NCBI RefSeq assembly: GCF_900591205.1
Contig: NZ_UUPU01000001.1
Span: 682,001-746,000, forward strand
Direction of reading: 5' to 3'
Length of the DNA: 64,000 nucleotides
Origin: Pseudomonas viridiflava
GTDB taxonomy: Bacteria; Pseudomonadota; Gammaproteobacteria; Pseudomonadales; Pseudomonadaceae
Below the pieces are notes generated by a model. That model saw only the letters and a list, made by a program, of their open reading frames with translations. It had not been told where the DNA came from and ran no database searches. Position 1 is the stretch's first letter; every line of letters begins with the position of its first letter. Positions 16,959 to 25,706 of this stretch are shown here, one piece after another. The position numbers and the translations under genes were made by a program.

Positions 16959-18209
16959 ATGCAACGCTACTCGGGCTTCGGCCTCTTCAAGCACTCCCTC
17001 AGCCACCACGAAAACTGGCAGAAGATGTGGCGTACGCCGACCCCTAAAAAGGTCTACGACGTGGTTATCGTCGGCGGCGGCGGGCATGGTCTGGCGACCG
17101 CTTACTACCTGGCCAAAGAGCATGGCATCACCAACGTGGCCGTGGTCGAGAAAGGCTGGCTGGGCGGTGGTAACACTGCACGCAACACCACTATCGTACG
17201 TTCCAACTACCTGTGGGATGAGTCGGCACACCTCTACGAACACGCGATGAAACTCTGGGAAGGTTTGTCCCAGGATTTGAACTACAACGTGATGTTCTCC
17301 CAGCGCGGCGTCTACAACCTGTGCCACACCCTGCAAGACATCCGTGATTCCGAGCGTCGCGTCAGCGCCAACCGCCTCAATGGCGTAGACGGCGAACTGC
17401 TGAATGCCAAGCAAGTGGCCGACGAGATTCCGTACCTCGACTGCTCGAAAAACACCCGTTACCCGGTACTCGGCGCCACCGTGCAACGGCGTGGCGGCGT
17501 GGCCCGTCACGATGCCGTGGCCTGGGGCTTCGCCCGCGCTGCCGATGCACTCGGCGTGGACCTGATCCAACAAACCGAAGTGATCGGCTTCCGCAAGGAA
17601 AACGGTGTGTGCATCGGCGTGGAAACCAACAAGGGCTTTATCGGCGCCAAGCGCGTTGGCGTGGTCACAGCCGGTAACTCCGGGCATATGGCTTCGTTGG
17701 CCGGTTTTCGCCTGCCGATCGAATCCCACCCGCTGCAAGCGCTGGTGTCGGAGCCGATCAAACCGATTATCGACAGCGTGATCATGTCCAACGCCGTGCA
17801 CGGTTACATCAGCCAGTCCGACAAGGGCGACCTGGTGATCGGCGCCGGTATCGACGGCTACAACGGCTACGGCCAGCGCGGCTCGTACCCGGTGATCGAA
17901 CACACTATCCAGGCCATCGTCGAGATGTTCCCGGTGCTGTCCCGCGTGCGCATGAACCGCCAATGGGGCGGCATCGTCGACACCACGCCGGATGCCTGCC
18001 CGATCATCTCCAAAACCCCGGTGCCGAACATGTTCTTCAACTGCGGTTGGGGCACCGGTGGCTTCAAGGCCACGCCGGGCTCAGGCAACGTGTTTGCCGC
18101 GAGCCTGGCCAAGGGTGAAATGCACCCGCTGGCTGCCCCCTTCTCCATCGACCGTTTCCACAACGGTGCGCTGATCGACGAACACGGCGCTGCAGCCGTC
18201 GCCCACTAA
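16959..18209 (+). CDS. soxB: Sarcosine oxidase subunit beta
   Basis: A 416-residue DAO-type flavoprotein, the beta subunit of heterotetrameric sarcosine oxidase, which turns sarcosine into glycine and a C1 unit. It starts [20 protein letters not shown]. The dinucleotide-binding loop GGGGHG is at residues 39-44. H184 in [11 protein letters not shown] is the candidate for the covalently bound FMN. GGAG is placed correctly for the ATG at 16959, while the ATG at 16953 is too close to it. It starts 22 bases after glyA and is followed by soxD after 15. Confidence 0.96.
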   Translation: MQRYSGFGLFKHSLSHHENWQKMWRTPTPKKVYDVVIVGGGGHGLATAYYLAKEHGITNVAVVEKGWLGGGNTARNTTIVRSNYLWDESAHLYEHAMKLWEGLSQDLNYNVMFSQRGVYNLCHTLQDIRDSERRVSANRLNGVDGELLNAKQVADEIPYLDCSKNTRYPVLGATVQRRGGVARHDAVAWGFARAADALGVDLIQQTEVIGFRKENGVCIGVETNKGFIGAKRVGVVTAGNSGHMASLAGFRLPIESHPLQALVSEPIKPIIDSVIMSNAVHGYISQSDKGDLVIGAGIDGYNGYGQRGSYPVIEHTIQAIVEMFPVLSRVRMNRQWGGIVDTTPDACPIISKTPVPNMFFNCGWGTGGFKATPGSGNVFAASLAKGEMHPLAAPFSIDRFHNGALIDEHGAAAVAH

Positions 18210-18224
18210 CAGGAGAAACACCTC

Positions 18225-18527
18225 ATGTTGCATATCTTCTGTCCTCACTGTGGCGAACTGCGCTCCGAAGAGGAATTCCACGCGTCCGGCCAAGCGCACA
18301 TCCCGCGCCCGCTGGACCCGAATGCCTGCACCGATGAAGAGTGGGGCGACTACATGTTCTTTCGCGACAACCCCCGTGGCCTGCACCACGAGTTGTGGAT
18401 TCATGCTGCCGGTTGCCGCCAGTATTTCAACGCGACCCGCGACACCCTGACCTACGAAATTCTTGAAACCTACAAGATTGGCAGCAAGCCGCAATTTACC
18501 GCCAAGGCTTCTGGAGAGAAGGTATGA
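18225..18527 (+). CDS. soxD: Sarcosine oxidase subunit delta
   Basis: A 100-residue zinc-binding subunit of heterotetrameric sarcosine oxidase. The zinc motif C6-x2-C9 (FCPHCGELRSEEEFH) is at the N-terminus, with a further Cys in AAGCRQYF (about residue 66). AGGAG stands before the ATG. Its stop overlaps the soxA start by four bases, implying coupled translation. Confidence 0.96.
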   Translation: MLHIFCPHCGELRSEEEFHASGQAHIPRPLDPNACTDEEWGDYMFFRDNPRGLHHELWIHAAGCRQYFNATRDTLTYEILETYKIGSKPQFTAKASGEKV

Positions 18528-21500
18528 GCCAGATCAATCGCCTGTCCAACGGTGGTCGCATCGACCGTAACAAGGTCCTCACGTTTACCTTCAACGGCCA
18601 GAGCTACAAAGGCTTTGAGGGTGACACCCTGGCCGCCGCCTTGCTGGCCAACGGCGTCGACATCATCGGCCGCAGCTTCAAGTACTCGCGGCCACGCGGC
18701 ATCTTTGCCGCCGGCGCCGAAGAGCCGAACGCGGTGCTGCAGATCGGCGCTACCGAAGCCACCCAGATCCCCAACGTGCGCGCCACGCAACAGGCGTTGT
18801 ACCAGGGCCTGGTCGCCACCAGCACCAATGGCTGGCCGAACGTCAACAATGACGTGATGGGCATTCTCGGCAAGGTTGGCGGCAAGCTGATGCCGCCGGG
18901 CTTCTACTACAAAACCTTCATGTACCCGCAGTCGTTCTGGATGACCTACGAGAAGTACATCCGCAAGGCTGCCGGGCTTGGTCGCTCGCCGACCGAGAAC
19001 GACCCGGACACCTACGACAACTTCAACCGTCACTGCGACGTGCTGGTGGTGGGCGCAGGCCCTGCCGGTTTGGCCGCTGCACTGGCGGCTGCGCGCAGCG
19101 GTGCCCGCGTGATCCTCGCCGATGAGCAGGAAGAATTCGGCGGCTCCTTGCTCGATTCGCGCGAAAGCCTCGACGGCAAGCCCGCGACCGAGTGGGTCGC
19201 CAGCGTGATTGCCGAATTGAAAGCGCTGCCGGACGTGGTGCTGCTGCCCCGCGCCACCGTCAACGGCTACCACGACCATAACTTCCTGACCATTCACGAG
19301 CGCCTCACCGATCACCTCGGCGACCGTGCGCCGATTGGTGTAGTGCGTCAGCGTATTCACCGCGTGCGTGCCAAGCGCGTGGTGTTGGCCACCGGTGCCT
19401 GCGAGCGCCCGTTGGTGTACGGCAATAACGATGTGCCGGGCAACATGCTGGCGGGCGCAGTCTCGACTTACGTACGCCGTTACGGCGTGGCGCCGGGTAA
19501 AAAACTGGTGCTGTCGACCAACAACGACCACGCCTACCGCGTGGCTCTGGACTGGTTCGACGCTGGCCTGCAAGTGGTCGCCGTGGCTGATGCCCGCCAC
19601 AACCCACGCGGCGCGCTGGTGGAAGAAGCCCGGGCCAAAGGTATTCGTATCCTCACCGGCAGCGCCGTGATCGAAGCCCGTGGCAGCAAGCACGTGACCG
19701 GCGCCCGTGTGGCGGCGATCGACGTCAAGGCCCACAAAGTCACCAGCCCCGGCGAGTGGCTGGATTGCGACCTGGTCGCCAGCTCCGGCGGCTACAGCCC
19801 GGTGGTGCACCTGGCCTCGCACTTGGGTGGCAAGCCGACCTGGCGTGAAGACATCCTCGGTTTTGTACCGGGCGAAGCACCGCAGAAACGCGTGTGCGTG
19901 GGTGGCATCAATGGCGTGTACGGCCTTGGCGATTCCCTGGCGGATGGTTTTGAAGGCGGCGTGCGCGCCGCCAGCGAAGCCGGTTTCGCGCCGGTCGAAG
20001 GCACCTTGCCGAAAGCCTTGAGCCGCCTGGAGGAGCCGACGTTGGCACTGTTCCAAGTGCCTCACGAAAAAGCCACTGCACGCGCGCCGAAGCAATTTGT
20101 CGACCTGCAAAACGACGTGACCGCCGCCGCCATTGAGCTGGCGACCCGCGAAGGGTTCGAGTCGGTCGAGCACGTCAAACGCTACACCGCGCTGGGCTTC
20201 GGCACCGACCAGGGCAAACTGGGTAACGTCAATGGCCTGGCCATCGCGGCGCGCTCGCTGAACGTGACCATCCCGCAGATGGGCACCACGATGTTCCGTC
20301 CCAACTACACGCCGGTGACCTTCGGCGCTGTAGCGGGCCGCCACTGTGGGCATATCTTTGAACCGGTGCGTTACACCGCGCTGCAAGCCTGGCACGTGAA
20401 AAACGGCGCCGAGTTTGAAGACGTCGGCCAGTGGAAGCGCCCATGGTATTTCCCACGCAATGGCGAAGACTTGCACGCCGCGGTGAAACGCGAATGCCTG
20501 GCCGTGCGCGACAGCGTCGGCCTGCTCGATGCCTCCACCCTCGGCAAAATCGACATCCAGGGCCCGGATGCGCGTGAGTTCCTCAACCGCATCTACAGCA
20601 ACGCCTGGACCAAGCTCGACGTGGGCAAGGCGCGTTATGGCCTGATGTGCAAGGAAGACGGCATGGTCTTCGACGACGGCGTAACCGCCTGCCTGGCCGA
20701 TAACCATTTCCTGATGACCACCACCACCGGCGGCGCCGCCCGCGTATTGCAGTGGCTGGAAATCTACCAACAGACCGAATGGCCGGACCTCAAGGTGTAC
20801 TTCACCTCGGTCACCGACCACTGGGCGACCATGACCTTGTCCGGCCCCAACAGCCGCAAGCTGCTGGCGGAGGTTACCGACATCGACCTGGACAAGGACG
20901 GCTTCCCGTTCATGACCTGGAAAGAAGGTCTGGTCGGCGGCGTACCGGCGCGGGTGTTCCGCATCTCGTTTACCGGTGAGCTGTCGTATGAAGTCAACGT
21001 GCAGGCCGACTACGCCATGGGCGTGCTGGAGCAGATCGTCGAGGCTGGCAAGAAGTACAACCTGACCCCGTACGGCACTGAAACCATGCACGTACTGCGG
21101 GCCGAGAAGGGCTTCATTATCGTCGGCCAGGACACCGACGGGTCGATGACTCCGGACGACCTGAACATGGGCTGGTGCGTAGGCCGCACCAAGCCGTTCT
21201 CGTGGATCGGCTGGCGCGGGATGAACCGTGAAGACTGCGTGCGTGAAGAGCGCAAGCAGTTGGTGGGCTTGAAGCCGATTGACCCGAGCGTGTGGCTGCC
21301 GGAAGGCGCGCAGCTGGTGTTCGATCCGAAGCAAACGATCCCGATGAAGATGGTCGGCCACGTCACCTCAAGCTATGCGCATAACTCGCTGGGTTATTCG
21401 TTTGCGATGGCGGTGGTGAAGGGCGGCTTGAAGCGCATGGGCGAGCGGGTGTTTTCACCGCAGGCGGATGGCAGCGTGATCGAGGCAGAAATTGTGTCTT

Positions 21501-21541
21501 CGGTGTTCTTTGACCCGAAAGGCGAGCGCCAGAACATCTGA
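18524..21541 (+). CDS. soxA: Sarcosine oxidase subunit alpha
   Basis: A 1005-residue large subunit. The N-terminal domain (residues 1-160) is ferredoxin-like/NAD-linked. A GAGPAG dinucleotide-binding loop is at about residue 177. The C-terminal third (from about residue 600) is a glycine-cleavage T-protein (GcvT) domain that binds folate and captures the C1 unit as methylene-THF; SGPNSRKLLAEV and LRAEKGFIIVGQDTDG are typical. Length and domain order fit the family. A REP doublet separates it from soxG. Confidence 0.96.
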   Translation: MSQINRLSNGGRIDRNKVLTFTFNGQSYKGFEGDTLAAALLANGVDIIGRSFKYSRPRGIFAAGAEEPNAVLQIGATEATQIPNVRATQQALYQGLVATSTNGWPNVNNDVMGILGKVGGKLMPPGFYYKTFMYPQSFWMTYEKYIRKAAGLGRSPTENDPDTYDNFNRHCDVLVVGAGPAGLAAALAAARSGARVILADEQEEFGGSLLDSRESLDGKPATEWVASVIAELKALPDVVLLPRATVNGYHDHNFLTIHERLTDHLGDRAPIGVVRQRIHRVRAKRVVLATGACERPLVYGNNDVPGNMLAGAVSTYVRRYGVAPGKKLVLSTNNDHAYRVALDWFDAGLQVVAVADARHNPRGALVEEARAKGIRILTGSAVIEARGSKHVTGARVAAIDVKAHKVTSPGEWLDCDLVASSGGYSPVVHLASHLGGKPTWREDILGFVPGEAPQKRVCVGGINGVYGLGDSLADGFEGGVRAASEAGFAPVEGTLPKALSRLEEPTLALFQVPHEKATARAPKQFVDLQNDVTAAAIELATREGFESVEHVKRYTALGFGTDQGKLGNVNGLAIAARSLNVTIPQMGTTMFRPNYTPVTFGAVAGRHCGHIFEPVRYTALQAWHVKNGAEFEDVGQWKRPWYFPRNGEDLHAAVKRECLAVRDSVGLLDASTLGKIDIQGPDAREFLNRIYSNAWTKLDVGKARYGLMCKEDGMVFDDGVTACLADNHFLMTTTTGGAARVLQWLEIYQQTEWPDLKVYFTSVTDHWATMTLSGPNSRKLLAEVTDIDLDKDGFPFMTWKEGLVGGVPARVFRISFTGELSYEVNVQADYAMGVLEQIVEAGKKYNLTPYGTETMHVLRAEKGFIIVGQDTDGSMTPDDLNMGWCVGRTKPFSWIGWRGMNREDCVREERKQLVGLKPIDPSVWLPEGAQLVFDPKQTIPMKMVGHVTSSYAHNSLGYSFAMAVVKGGLKRMGERVFSPQADGSVIEAEIVSSVFFDPKGERQNI

Positions 21542-21554
21542 TAGACCGCGGCGC

Positions 21555-21651
21555 GGCCATCGGGAGCAAGTCGAATCGTCGCACCGCCCCTCCCACATTT
21601 TGATGTGTGAATACATTCAAAGGTGGGAGGGGGCTTGCCCCCGATGAGGCC
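21555..21651. repeat. REP doublet between soxA and soxG (spacer type)
   Basis: Outward arms GGCCATCGGG (left, degenerate) and CCGATGAGGCC (right) surround CTCCCACA and GGTGGGAG. The central spacer TTTTGATGTGTGAATACA is shared with four other doublets here. It lies inside the sox operon. Confidence 0.85.
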
Positions 21652-21686
21652 AGCCGCCTCACCACAGAATTCAAAACAGGTGCTTT

Positions 21687-22319
21687 ATGACAGCAGCCAA
21701 CGTATACCAACAACGCCCCACCACCGGCGCCAAGGCCGAGTCGTCGCTGCAGCATGCCGACCTCGCCAGCCTGGTCGGCAAGGGCCGCAAGAACGCCGGC
21801 GTGACCGTGCGCGAAAAGAAACTCCTGGGCCACCTGACCCTTCGTGGCGATGGCCATGATGCGGCCTTCGCCGCCGGCGTGCACAAAGCCCTCGGCATTG
21901 AGTTGCCCGGTGCCTTGCAGGTGATCGTCAAAGGCGAAACCAGCCTGCAATGGCTCGGCCCGGATGAGTGGTTACTTGTTGTGCCAAGCGGGGAAGAATT
22001 CGCCGCCGAACACAACCTGCGTGCCGCCCTGGGCGACCTGCATATCCAGATCGTCAACGTCAGCGGTGGTCAGCAGATCCTCGAACTCAGCGGCCCGAAC
22101 GTGCGCGATGTGCTGATGAAATCCACCAGCTACGACGTGCACCCCAACTCCTTCCCGGTGGGCAAGGCGGTGGGCACGGTGTTCGCCAAGTCGCAACTGG
22201 TGATCCGCCACACGGCTGAAGACACCTGGGAGCTGGTGATTCGCCGCAGTTTCTCGGATTACTGGTGGTTGTGGCTGCAGGATGCTTCAGCCGAATTCGG
22301 CCTCAGCGTAGAAGCCTGA
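21687..22319 (+). CDS. soxG: Sarcosine oxidase subunit gamma
   Basis: A 210-residue subunit of heterotetrameric sarcosine oxidase with a GcvT-like fold. Typical segments are SLQWLGPDEWLLV (about residue 90) and the C-terminal SFSDYWWLWLQDA. AGGTG precedes the ATG at 21687. It is 145 bases from soxA because a REP doublet intervenes. Confidence 0.94.
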   Translation: MTAANVYQQRPTTGAKAESSLQHADLASLVGKGRKNAGVTVREKKLLGHLTLRGDGHDAAFAAGVHKALGIELPGALQVIVKGETSLQWLGPDEWLLVVPSGEEFAAEHNLRAALGDLHIQIVNVSGGQQILELSGPNVRDVLMKSTSYDVHPNSFPVGKAVGTVFAKSQLVIRHTAEDTWELVIRRSFSDYWWLWLQDASAEFGLSVEA

Positions 22320-22344
22320 CCCAGCATTTGTGATGAGAAGGCTG

Positions 22345-22442
22345 TTGTGGCGAGGGGGCTTGCCCCCGTTGGACCGCGCAGCGGTCCCAATTGATTTCAG
22401 GGCTGCTTCGCAGCCCAACCGGGGCAAGCCCCCTCGCCACAA
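22345..22442. repeat. REP doublet of a different class between soxG and purU
   Basis: Arms are TTGTGGCGAGGGGGCTTGCCCC and GGGGCAAGCCCCCTCGCCACAA. The inner part carries two extra small hairpins: ACCGCGCAGCGGT and GGGCTGCTTCGCAGCCC, the second with a TTCG loop. No other doublet in the window has this inner structure. Confidence 0.85.
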
Positions 22443-22460
22443 AGGCATGAGGATTCGACT

Positions 22461-23318
22461 ATGAGCCGCGCACCCGATACATGGATTTTGACCGCCGACT
22501 GCCCCAGCGTGCTCGGCACGGTGGATGCGGTCACCCGCTACCTGTTCGAGCAGGGTTGCTACGTCACCGAGCACCACTCGTTCGATGACCGCCTCTCGGG
22601 CCGGTTTTTTATTCGCGTGGAATTCCGTCAGCCCGACGGGTTTGACGAGCAGGCGTTCCGCGATGGCCTGGCCACTCGCGGCGAAGCCTTTGGCATGATC
22701 TTCGAGCTGACGGCGCCGAACTACCGGCCAAAAGTGGTGATCATGGTCTCCAAGGCCGATCACTGCCTCAACGATCTGCTGTACCGCCAGCGCATTGGCC
22801 AACTGTCGATGGACGTGGTGGCGGTGGTGTCCAACCACCCCGATTTGAAACCTTTGGCCGACTGGCACCAGATTCCCTACTACCATTTCCCCCTCGACCC
22901 CAACGACAAACCGTCCCAGGAGCGTCAGGTGTGGCAAGTGGTGGAAGACACGGGTGCCGAACTGGTGATCCTTGCGCGCTACATGCAAGTGCTGTCGCCG
23001 GAGCTGTGTCGCAAGCTGGATGGCAAGGCGATCAATATTCATCACTCGCTGTTGCCGGGGTTCAAGGGCGCCAAGCCGTATCACCAGGCGTACAACAAAG
23101 GCGTGAAACTGGTGGGGGCGACCGCGCATTACATCAACAACGACCTGGACGAAGGCCCGATTATCGCCCAGGGTGTGGAGGTGGTGGACCACAGCCACTA
23201 TCCCGAGGACTTGATTGCCAAGGGGCGGGATATCGAAGGACTGACATTGGCCCGGGCGGTGGGGTATCACATTGAGCGGCGGGTATTTTTGAACGCCAAT
23301 CGCACGGTGGTGCTCTGA
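22461..23318 (+). CDS. purU: Formyltetrahydrofolate deformylase
   Basis: A 285-residue enzyme hydrolysing 10-formyl-THF to formate and THF. Residues 1-90 are an ACT regulatory domain (TADCPSVLGTVDAVTRYLFE). Residues 90-285 are the formyltransferase-type catalytic domain with HHSLLPGFKGAKPYHQA and GATAHYINNDLDEGPII. GAGG-like spacing precedes the ATG at 22461. In this cluster it recycles THF loaded by sarcosine oxidase. P. aeruginosa has a copy in the same position (purU2). Confidence 0.94.
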   Translation: MSRAPDTWILTADCPSVLGTVDAVTRYLFEQGCYVTEHHSFDDRLSGRFFIRVEFRQPDGFDEQAFRDGLATRGEAFGMIFELTAPNYRPKVVIMVSKADHCLNDLLYRQRIGQLSMDVVAVVSNHPDLKPLADWHQIPYYHFPLDPNDKPSQERQVWQVVEDTGAELVILARYMQVLSPELCRKLDGKAINIHHSLLPGFKGAKPYHQAYNKGVKLVGATAHYINNDLDEGPIIAQGVEVVDHSHYPEDLIAKGRDIEGLTLARAVGYHIERRVFLNANRTVVL

Positions 23319-23323
23319 CTGAC

Positions 23324-23404
23324 GCCTTCGCGGGCAAGCCCGCTCCCACATTTTGATGTGTGAATACCTTTAAATGTGGGAGCTGGCTTGCCTGCGATGA
23401 GGCC
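23324..23404. repeat. REP doublet between purU and fdhA (spacer type)
   Basis: CGCGGGCAAGCCCGCTCCCACA, a spacer TTTTGATGTGTGAATACC, then TGTGGGAGCTGGCTTGCC. The two arms differ in class (CGGGC versus CTGGC). Confidence 0.88.
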
Positions 23405-23505
23405 ATCAGCAACAACACAAGGAAACAGCATCTGTAACCCGAGCACTTAAACGCGCCGCCTGCCTGGGCGACGCGGTTCCATAAAAACAACAGCGAGGTG
23501 AAAGC

Positions 23506-24705
23506 ATGTCTGGTAATCGTGGTGTCGTGTATCTCGGCAACGGCAAAGTCGAAGTACAGAAAATCGACTATCCCAAAATGCAGGACCCCCGTGGCAGGAA
23601 GATTGAGCACGGCGTCATCCTGCGCGTGGTTTCCACCAACATCTGCGGCTCCGACCAACACATGGTGCGCGGCCGCACCACTGCCCAGACCGGCCTGGTA
23701 CTGGGGCATGAAATCACCGGCGAAGTGATCGAGAAGGGCAGCGACGTCGAAAACCTGAAAATCGGTGATCTGGTCTCGGTGCCGTTCAACGTGGCGTGCG
23801 GCCGCTGCCGCTCCTGCAAGGAGCAACACACCGGCGTGTGCCTGACCGTCAACCCGGCCCGTGCCGGTGGCGCCTACGGCTACGTCGACATGGGTGACTG
23901 GACCGGCGGCCAGGCGGAGTACGTGCTGGTGCCGTACGCCGACTTCAACCTGCTGAAGCTGCCGGACCGCGACAAGGCCATGGAGAAAATCCGTGACCTG
24001 ACCTGCCTCTCCGACATCCTCCCCACCGGCTACCACGGCGCCGTTACCGCCGGCGTTGGCCCAGGCAGCACCGTGTACATCGCGGGTGCCGGCCCGGTCG
24101 GCCTGGCCGCTGCCGCTTCCGCACGCCTGCTGGGCGCGGCGGTGGTGATCATCGGCGACGTCAACCCGGTGCGCCTGGCCCACGCCAAGGCCCAGGGCTT
24201 CGAGATTGCCGACCTGTCCAAGGACACCCCTTTGCACGAACAGATCGCCGCGTTACTCGGCGAGCCGGAAGTGGACTGTGCTGTCGACGCCGTAGGTTTT
24301 GAAGCCCGTGGCCACGGCCATGAAGGCGCCAAGGCGGAAGCCCCGGCCACCGTACTCAACTCGCTGATGGGTGTAGTGCGCGTGGCGGGCAAGATCGGCA
24401 TCCCGGGCCTTTACGTGACCGAGGACCCAGGCGCAGTCGACGCTGCGGCAAAAATGGGCAGCCTGAGCATTCGCTTTGGTTTGGGCTGGGCCAAATCCCA
24501 TAGCTTCCACACCGGGCAGACGCCGGTGATGAAGTACAACCGCCAGCTGATGCAGGCGATCATGTGGGATCGGATCAACATTGCTGAAATTGTGGGCGTG
24601 CAGGTGATCAGCCTGGACGATGCGCCACGTGGCTATGGCGAGTTCGATGCGGGTGTGCCGAAGAAGTTTGTGATTGACCCGCATAAGTTGTTCAGCGCGG
24701 CCTGA
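23506..24705 (+). CDS. fdhA: Glutathione-independent formaldehyde dehydrogenase
   Basis: A 399-residue zinc-dependent, NAD-linked dehydrogenase that oxidises formaldehyde to formate. The catalytic zinc ligands are in ICGSDQH and GHEITGEV. The structural zinc loop is CGRCRSCKEQHTGVC. The Rossmann motif is AGAGPVGLAAAASA (about residue 190). GAGGTG precedes the ATG at 23506. It ends the betaine/sarcosine block, where demethylations release formaldehyde, and has a terminator 12 bases after the stop. Confidence 0.96.
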   Translation: MSGNRGVVYLGNGKVEVQKIDYPKMQDPRGRKIEHGVILRVVSTNICGSDQHMVRGRTTAQTGLVLGHEITGEVIEKGSDVENLKIGDLVSVPFNVACGRCRSCKEQHTGVCLTVNPARAGGAYGYVDMGDWTGGQAEYVLVPYADFNLLKLPDRDKAMEKIRDLTCLSDILPTGYHGAVTAGVGPGSTVYIAGAGPVGLAAAASARLLGAAVVIIGDVNPVRLAHAKAQGFEIADLSKDTPLHEQIAALLGEPEVDCAVDAVGFEARGHGHEGAKAEAPATVLNSLMGVVRVAGKIGIPGLYVTEDPGAVDAAAKMGSLSIRFGLGWAKSHSFHTGQTPVMKYNRQLMQAIMWDRINIAEIVGVQVISLDDAPRGYGEFDAGVPKKFVIDPHKLFSAA

Positions 24706-24716
24706 GTATCGCTCTA

Positions 24717-24750
24717 AACAATAAGGGCGGCCTACGGTCGCCCTTATTCA
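24717..24750. terminator. Terminator after fdhA
   Basis: AATAAGGGCG-GCCTACGGT-CGCCCTTATT forms a stable stem with A-rich left and T-rich right flanks. It lies between fdhA and the converging small gene and may work both ways. Confidence 0.8.
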
Positions 24751-24758
24751 GAGAGGTA

Positions 24759-24971
24759 TCAGCCGTCAATCAATAGCAGCTGTTTGCTCATAATGTTTCT
24801 TCCCGGCGAACGCGGGTCGGGTGCCAACCCTACCAGGGTCACTTTTACTCTATAGCTGTACTTGGCTTTGACGAGACGCGCCGCTTCTGTCGGGTTGTCT
24901 GCGGTAATTTCCCCTGTCTTTGAGGGGTCAGCGCTATCTGTCGCGTTAGCGGTAAATTCGTACGTAGGCAT
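24759..24971 (-). CDS. Small orphan protein, resembles GspF N-terminal region
   Basis: A 70-residue protein starting MPTYEFTANATD. AGAGGA stands about seven bases before the ATG. No signal peptide or membrane segment is seen. The pattern Y-E-F-x-A ... G-E-I-x-A-D-x-x-x-E-A-A-R-L-V recalls the first part of type II secretion GspF/PilC domains (YxAxDxxGKxxxGxIxAxSxxEARxxL), but as a free-standing unit. That likeness is weak and function is unknown. A CTGT-N8-ACAG palindrome lies about 75 bases upstream, similar to those before two other orphan genes here. Confidence 0.6.
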   Translation of the reverse strand: MPTYEFTANATDSADPSKTGEITADNPTEAARLVKAKYSYRVKVTLVGLAPDPRSPGRNIMSKQLLLIDG

Positions 24972-25046
24972 TTTTCTGTCCTCTCATGAGTGGCGTGGTC
25001 TCTGACCTTCCTGTGGTCAAGGTTGGGGGTGTTTCTGATGCCCGTC

Positions 25047-25066
25047 TACTGTCAGAAATAACAGGG
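25047..25066 (-). promoter_or_regulatory. CTGT-N8-ACAG palindrome upstream of the 24971 gene
   Basis: TACTGT-CAGAAATA-ACAGGG. It closely matches the site at 25627-25646 and shares half-sites with 60772-60791. The geometry suits a LexA-type or LuxR-type operator. Confidence 0.4.
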
Positions 25067-25140
25067 TTAAAGAGTTAGTTCGAATAAAGGCGGCGGCGTT
25101 TATTGCCAATGCTGACCCTGGGTTTACGCGGGCGTAGCGG

Positions 25141-25167
25141 AAAGGGCGACTTCGAGTCGCCCTTTTT
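25141..25167. terminator. Terminator at the end of the DUF3757-like gene
   Basis: AAAGGGCGACTTCGAGTCGC plus CCTTTTT: a nine-to-ten-base-pair stem with a short TTCG-type loop. On the plus strand it is a perfect terminator with a T5 tail although no plus-strand gene precedes it; on the minus strand it follows the stop of the gene ending at 25166. Confidence 0.8.
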
Positions 25168-25567
25168 ATTGGTGGGTAAATACACACTTGGCAATATCCG
25201 GGTCTTCGCAATACGTGCCTCTCCAGCGGACAACCGGAATAAGGTTCCAACCCGAGATGGGTTTGAGCGTTACCGAAAAGCTCGCGTCGTTATTCATCGG
25301 CCCTTTGTAGGTGCAGGTTACGGCTTTGGTCGATGCATCGTACCGAGCGTCGTGAAACGTTGCGTCAGCAAGGTACGACGCTGGAGCCAGCGGGTTTTCA
25401 CCTGCCCAGGTGCGCCCATCGGGCAATGACGCTTCGTAGCGGTAGCCTCCGTTGGCCAGCGCCGTTTGTTTGATGCTCTGGGCTGGAGGGCAGGTAGAGG
25501 TTGCTGCCTGGGCGTGGTTGAGCACTGCCGTTATTGCGAATACACCTGCAAGCATTGCGCTTTTCAT
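25166..25567 (-). CDS. Secreted DUF3757-like protein
   Basis: A 133-residue protein with a clear signal peptide (residues 1-21, MKSAMLAGVFAITAVLNHAQA). The mature part has Cys at CPPAQ, at AVTCTY and two near the C-terminus (YCEDPDIAKCVF), suggesting two disulfides in the periplasm or outside. The GGYRYEASLPDGRTWAGENP segment resembles DUF3757 proteins of Pseudomonas; this is from memory and only moderately sure. GGAGGTGAGC precedes the ATG. A CTGT-N8-ACAG palindrome is about 60 bases upstream. It does not form an obvious operon with its neighbours. Confidence 0.7.
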   Translation of the reverse strand: MKSAMLAGVFAITAVLNHAQAATSTCPPAQSIKQTALANGGYRYEASLPDGRTWAGENPLAPASYLADATFHDARYDASTKAVTCTYKGPMNNDASFSVTLKPISGWNLIPVVRWRGTYCEDPDIAKCVFTHQ

Positions 25568-25626
25568 GGCTCACCTCCGGTGCTGCCTGGGAGGCTTCAT
25601 GCTGCAAGTGATTTCCTGTCATCGAC

Positions 25627-25646
25627 TACTGTTAGAAGTCACAGTG
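25627..25646 (-). promoter_or_regulatory. CTGT-N8-ACAG palindrome upstream of the DUF3757-like gene
   Basis: TACTGT-TAGAAGTC-ACAGTG, 60 bases before the start at 25567. The similarity to the site at 25047-25066 extends outside the palindrome (CTACTGTYAGAA then ACAG, then GTTA and AGAG). Confidence 0.4.
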
Positions 25647-25706
25647 CGTTAGAAAGAGTTGCGATCAAACATCGGTTTTTAATTTCGATAGCAACATACC
25701 GATGGC

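Noticed and set aside
18470..21361. A 963-codon open frame on the minus strand across soxA
   Set aside because: Antisense shadow of soxA caused by GC-rich codon use; no ribosome site, no family similarity.
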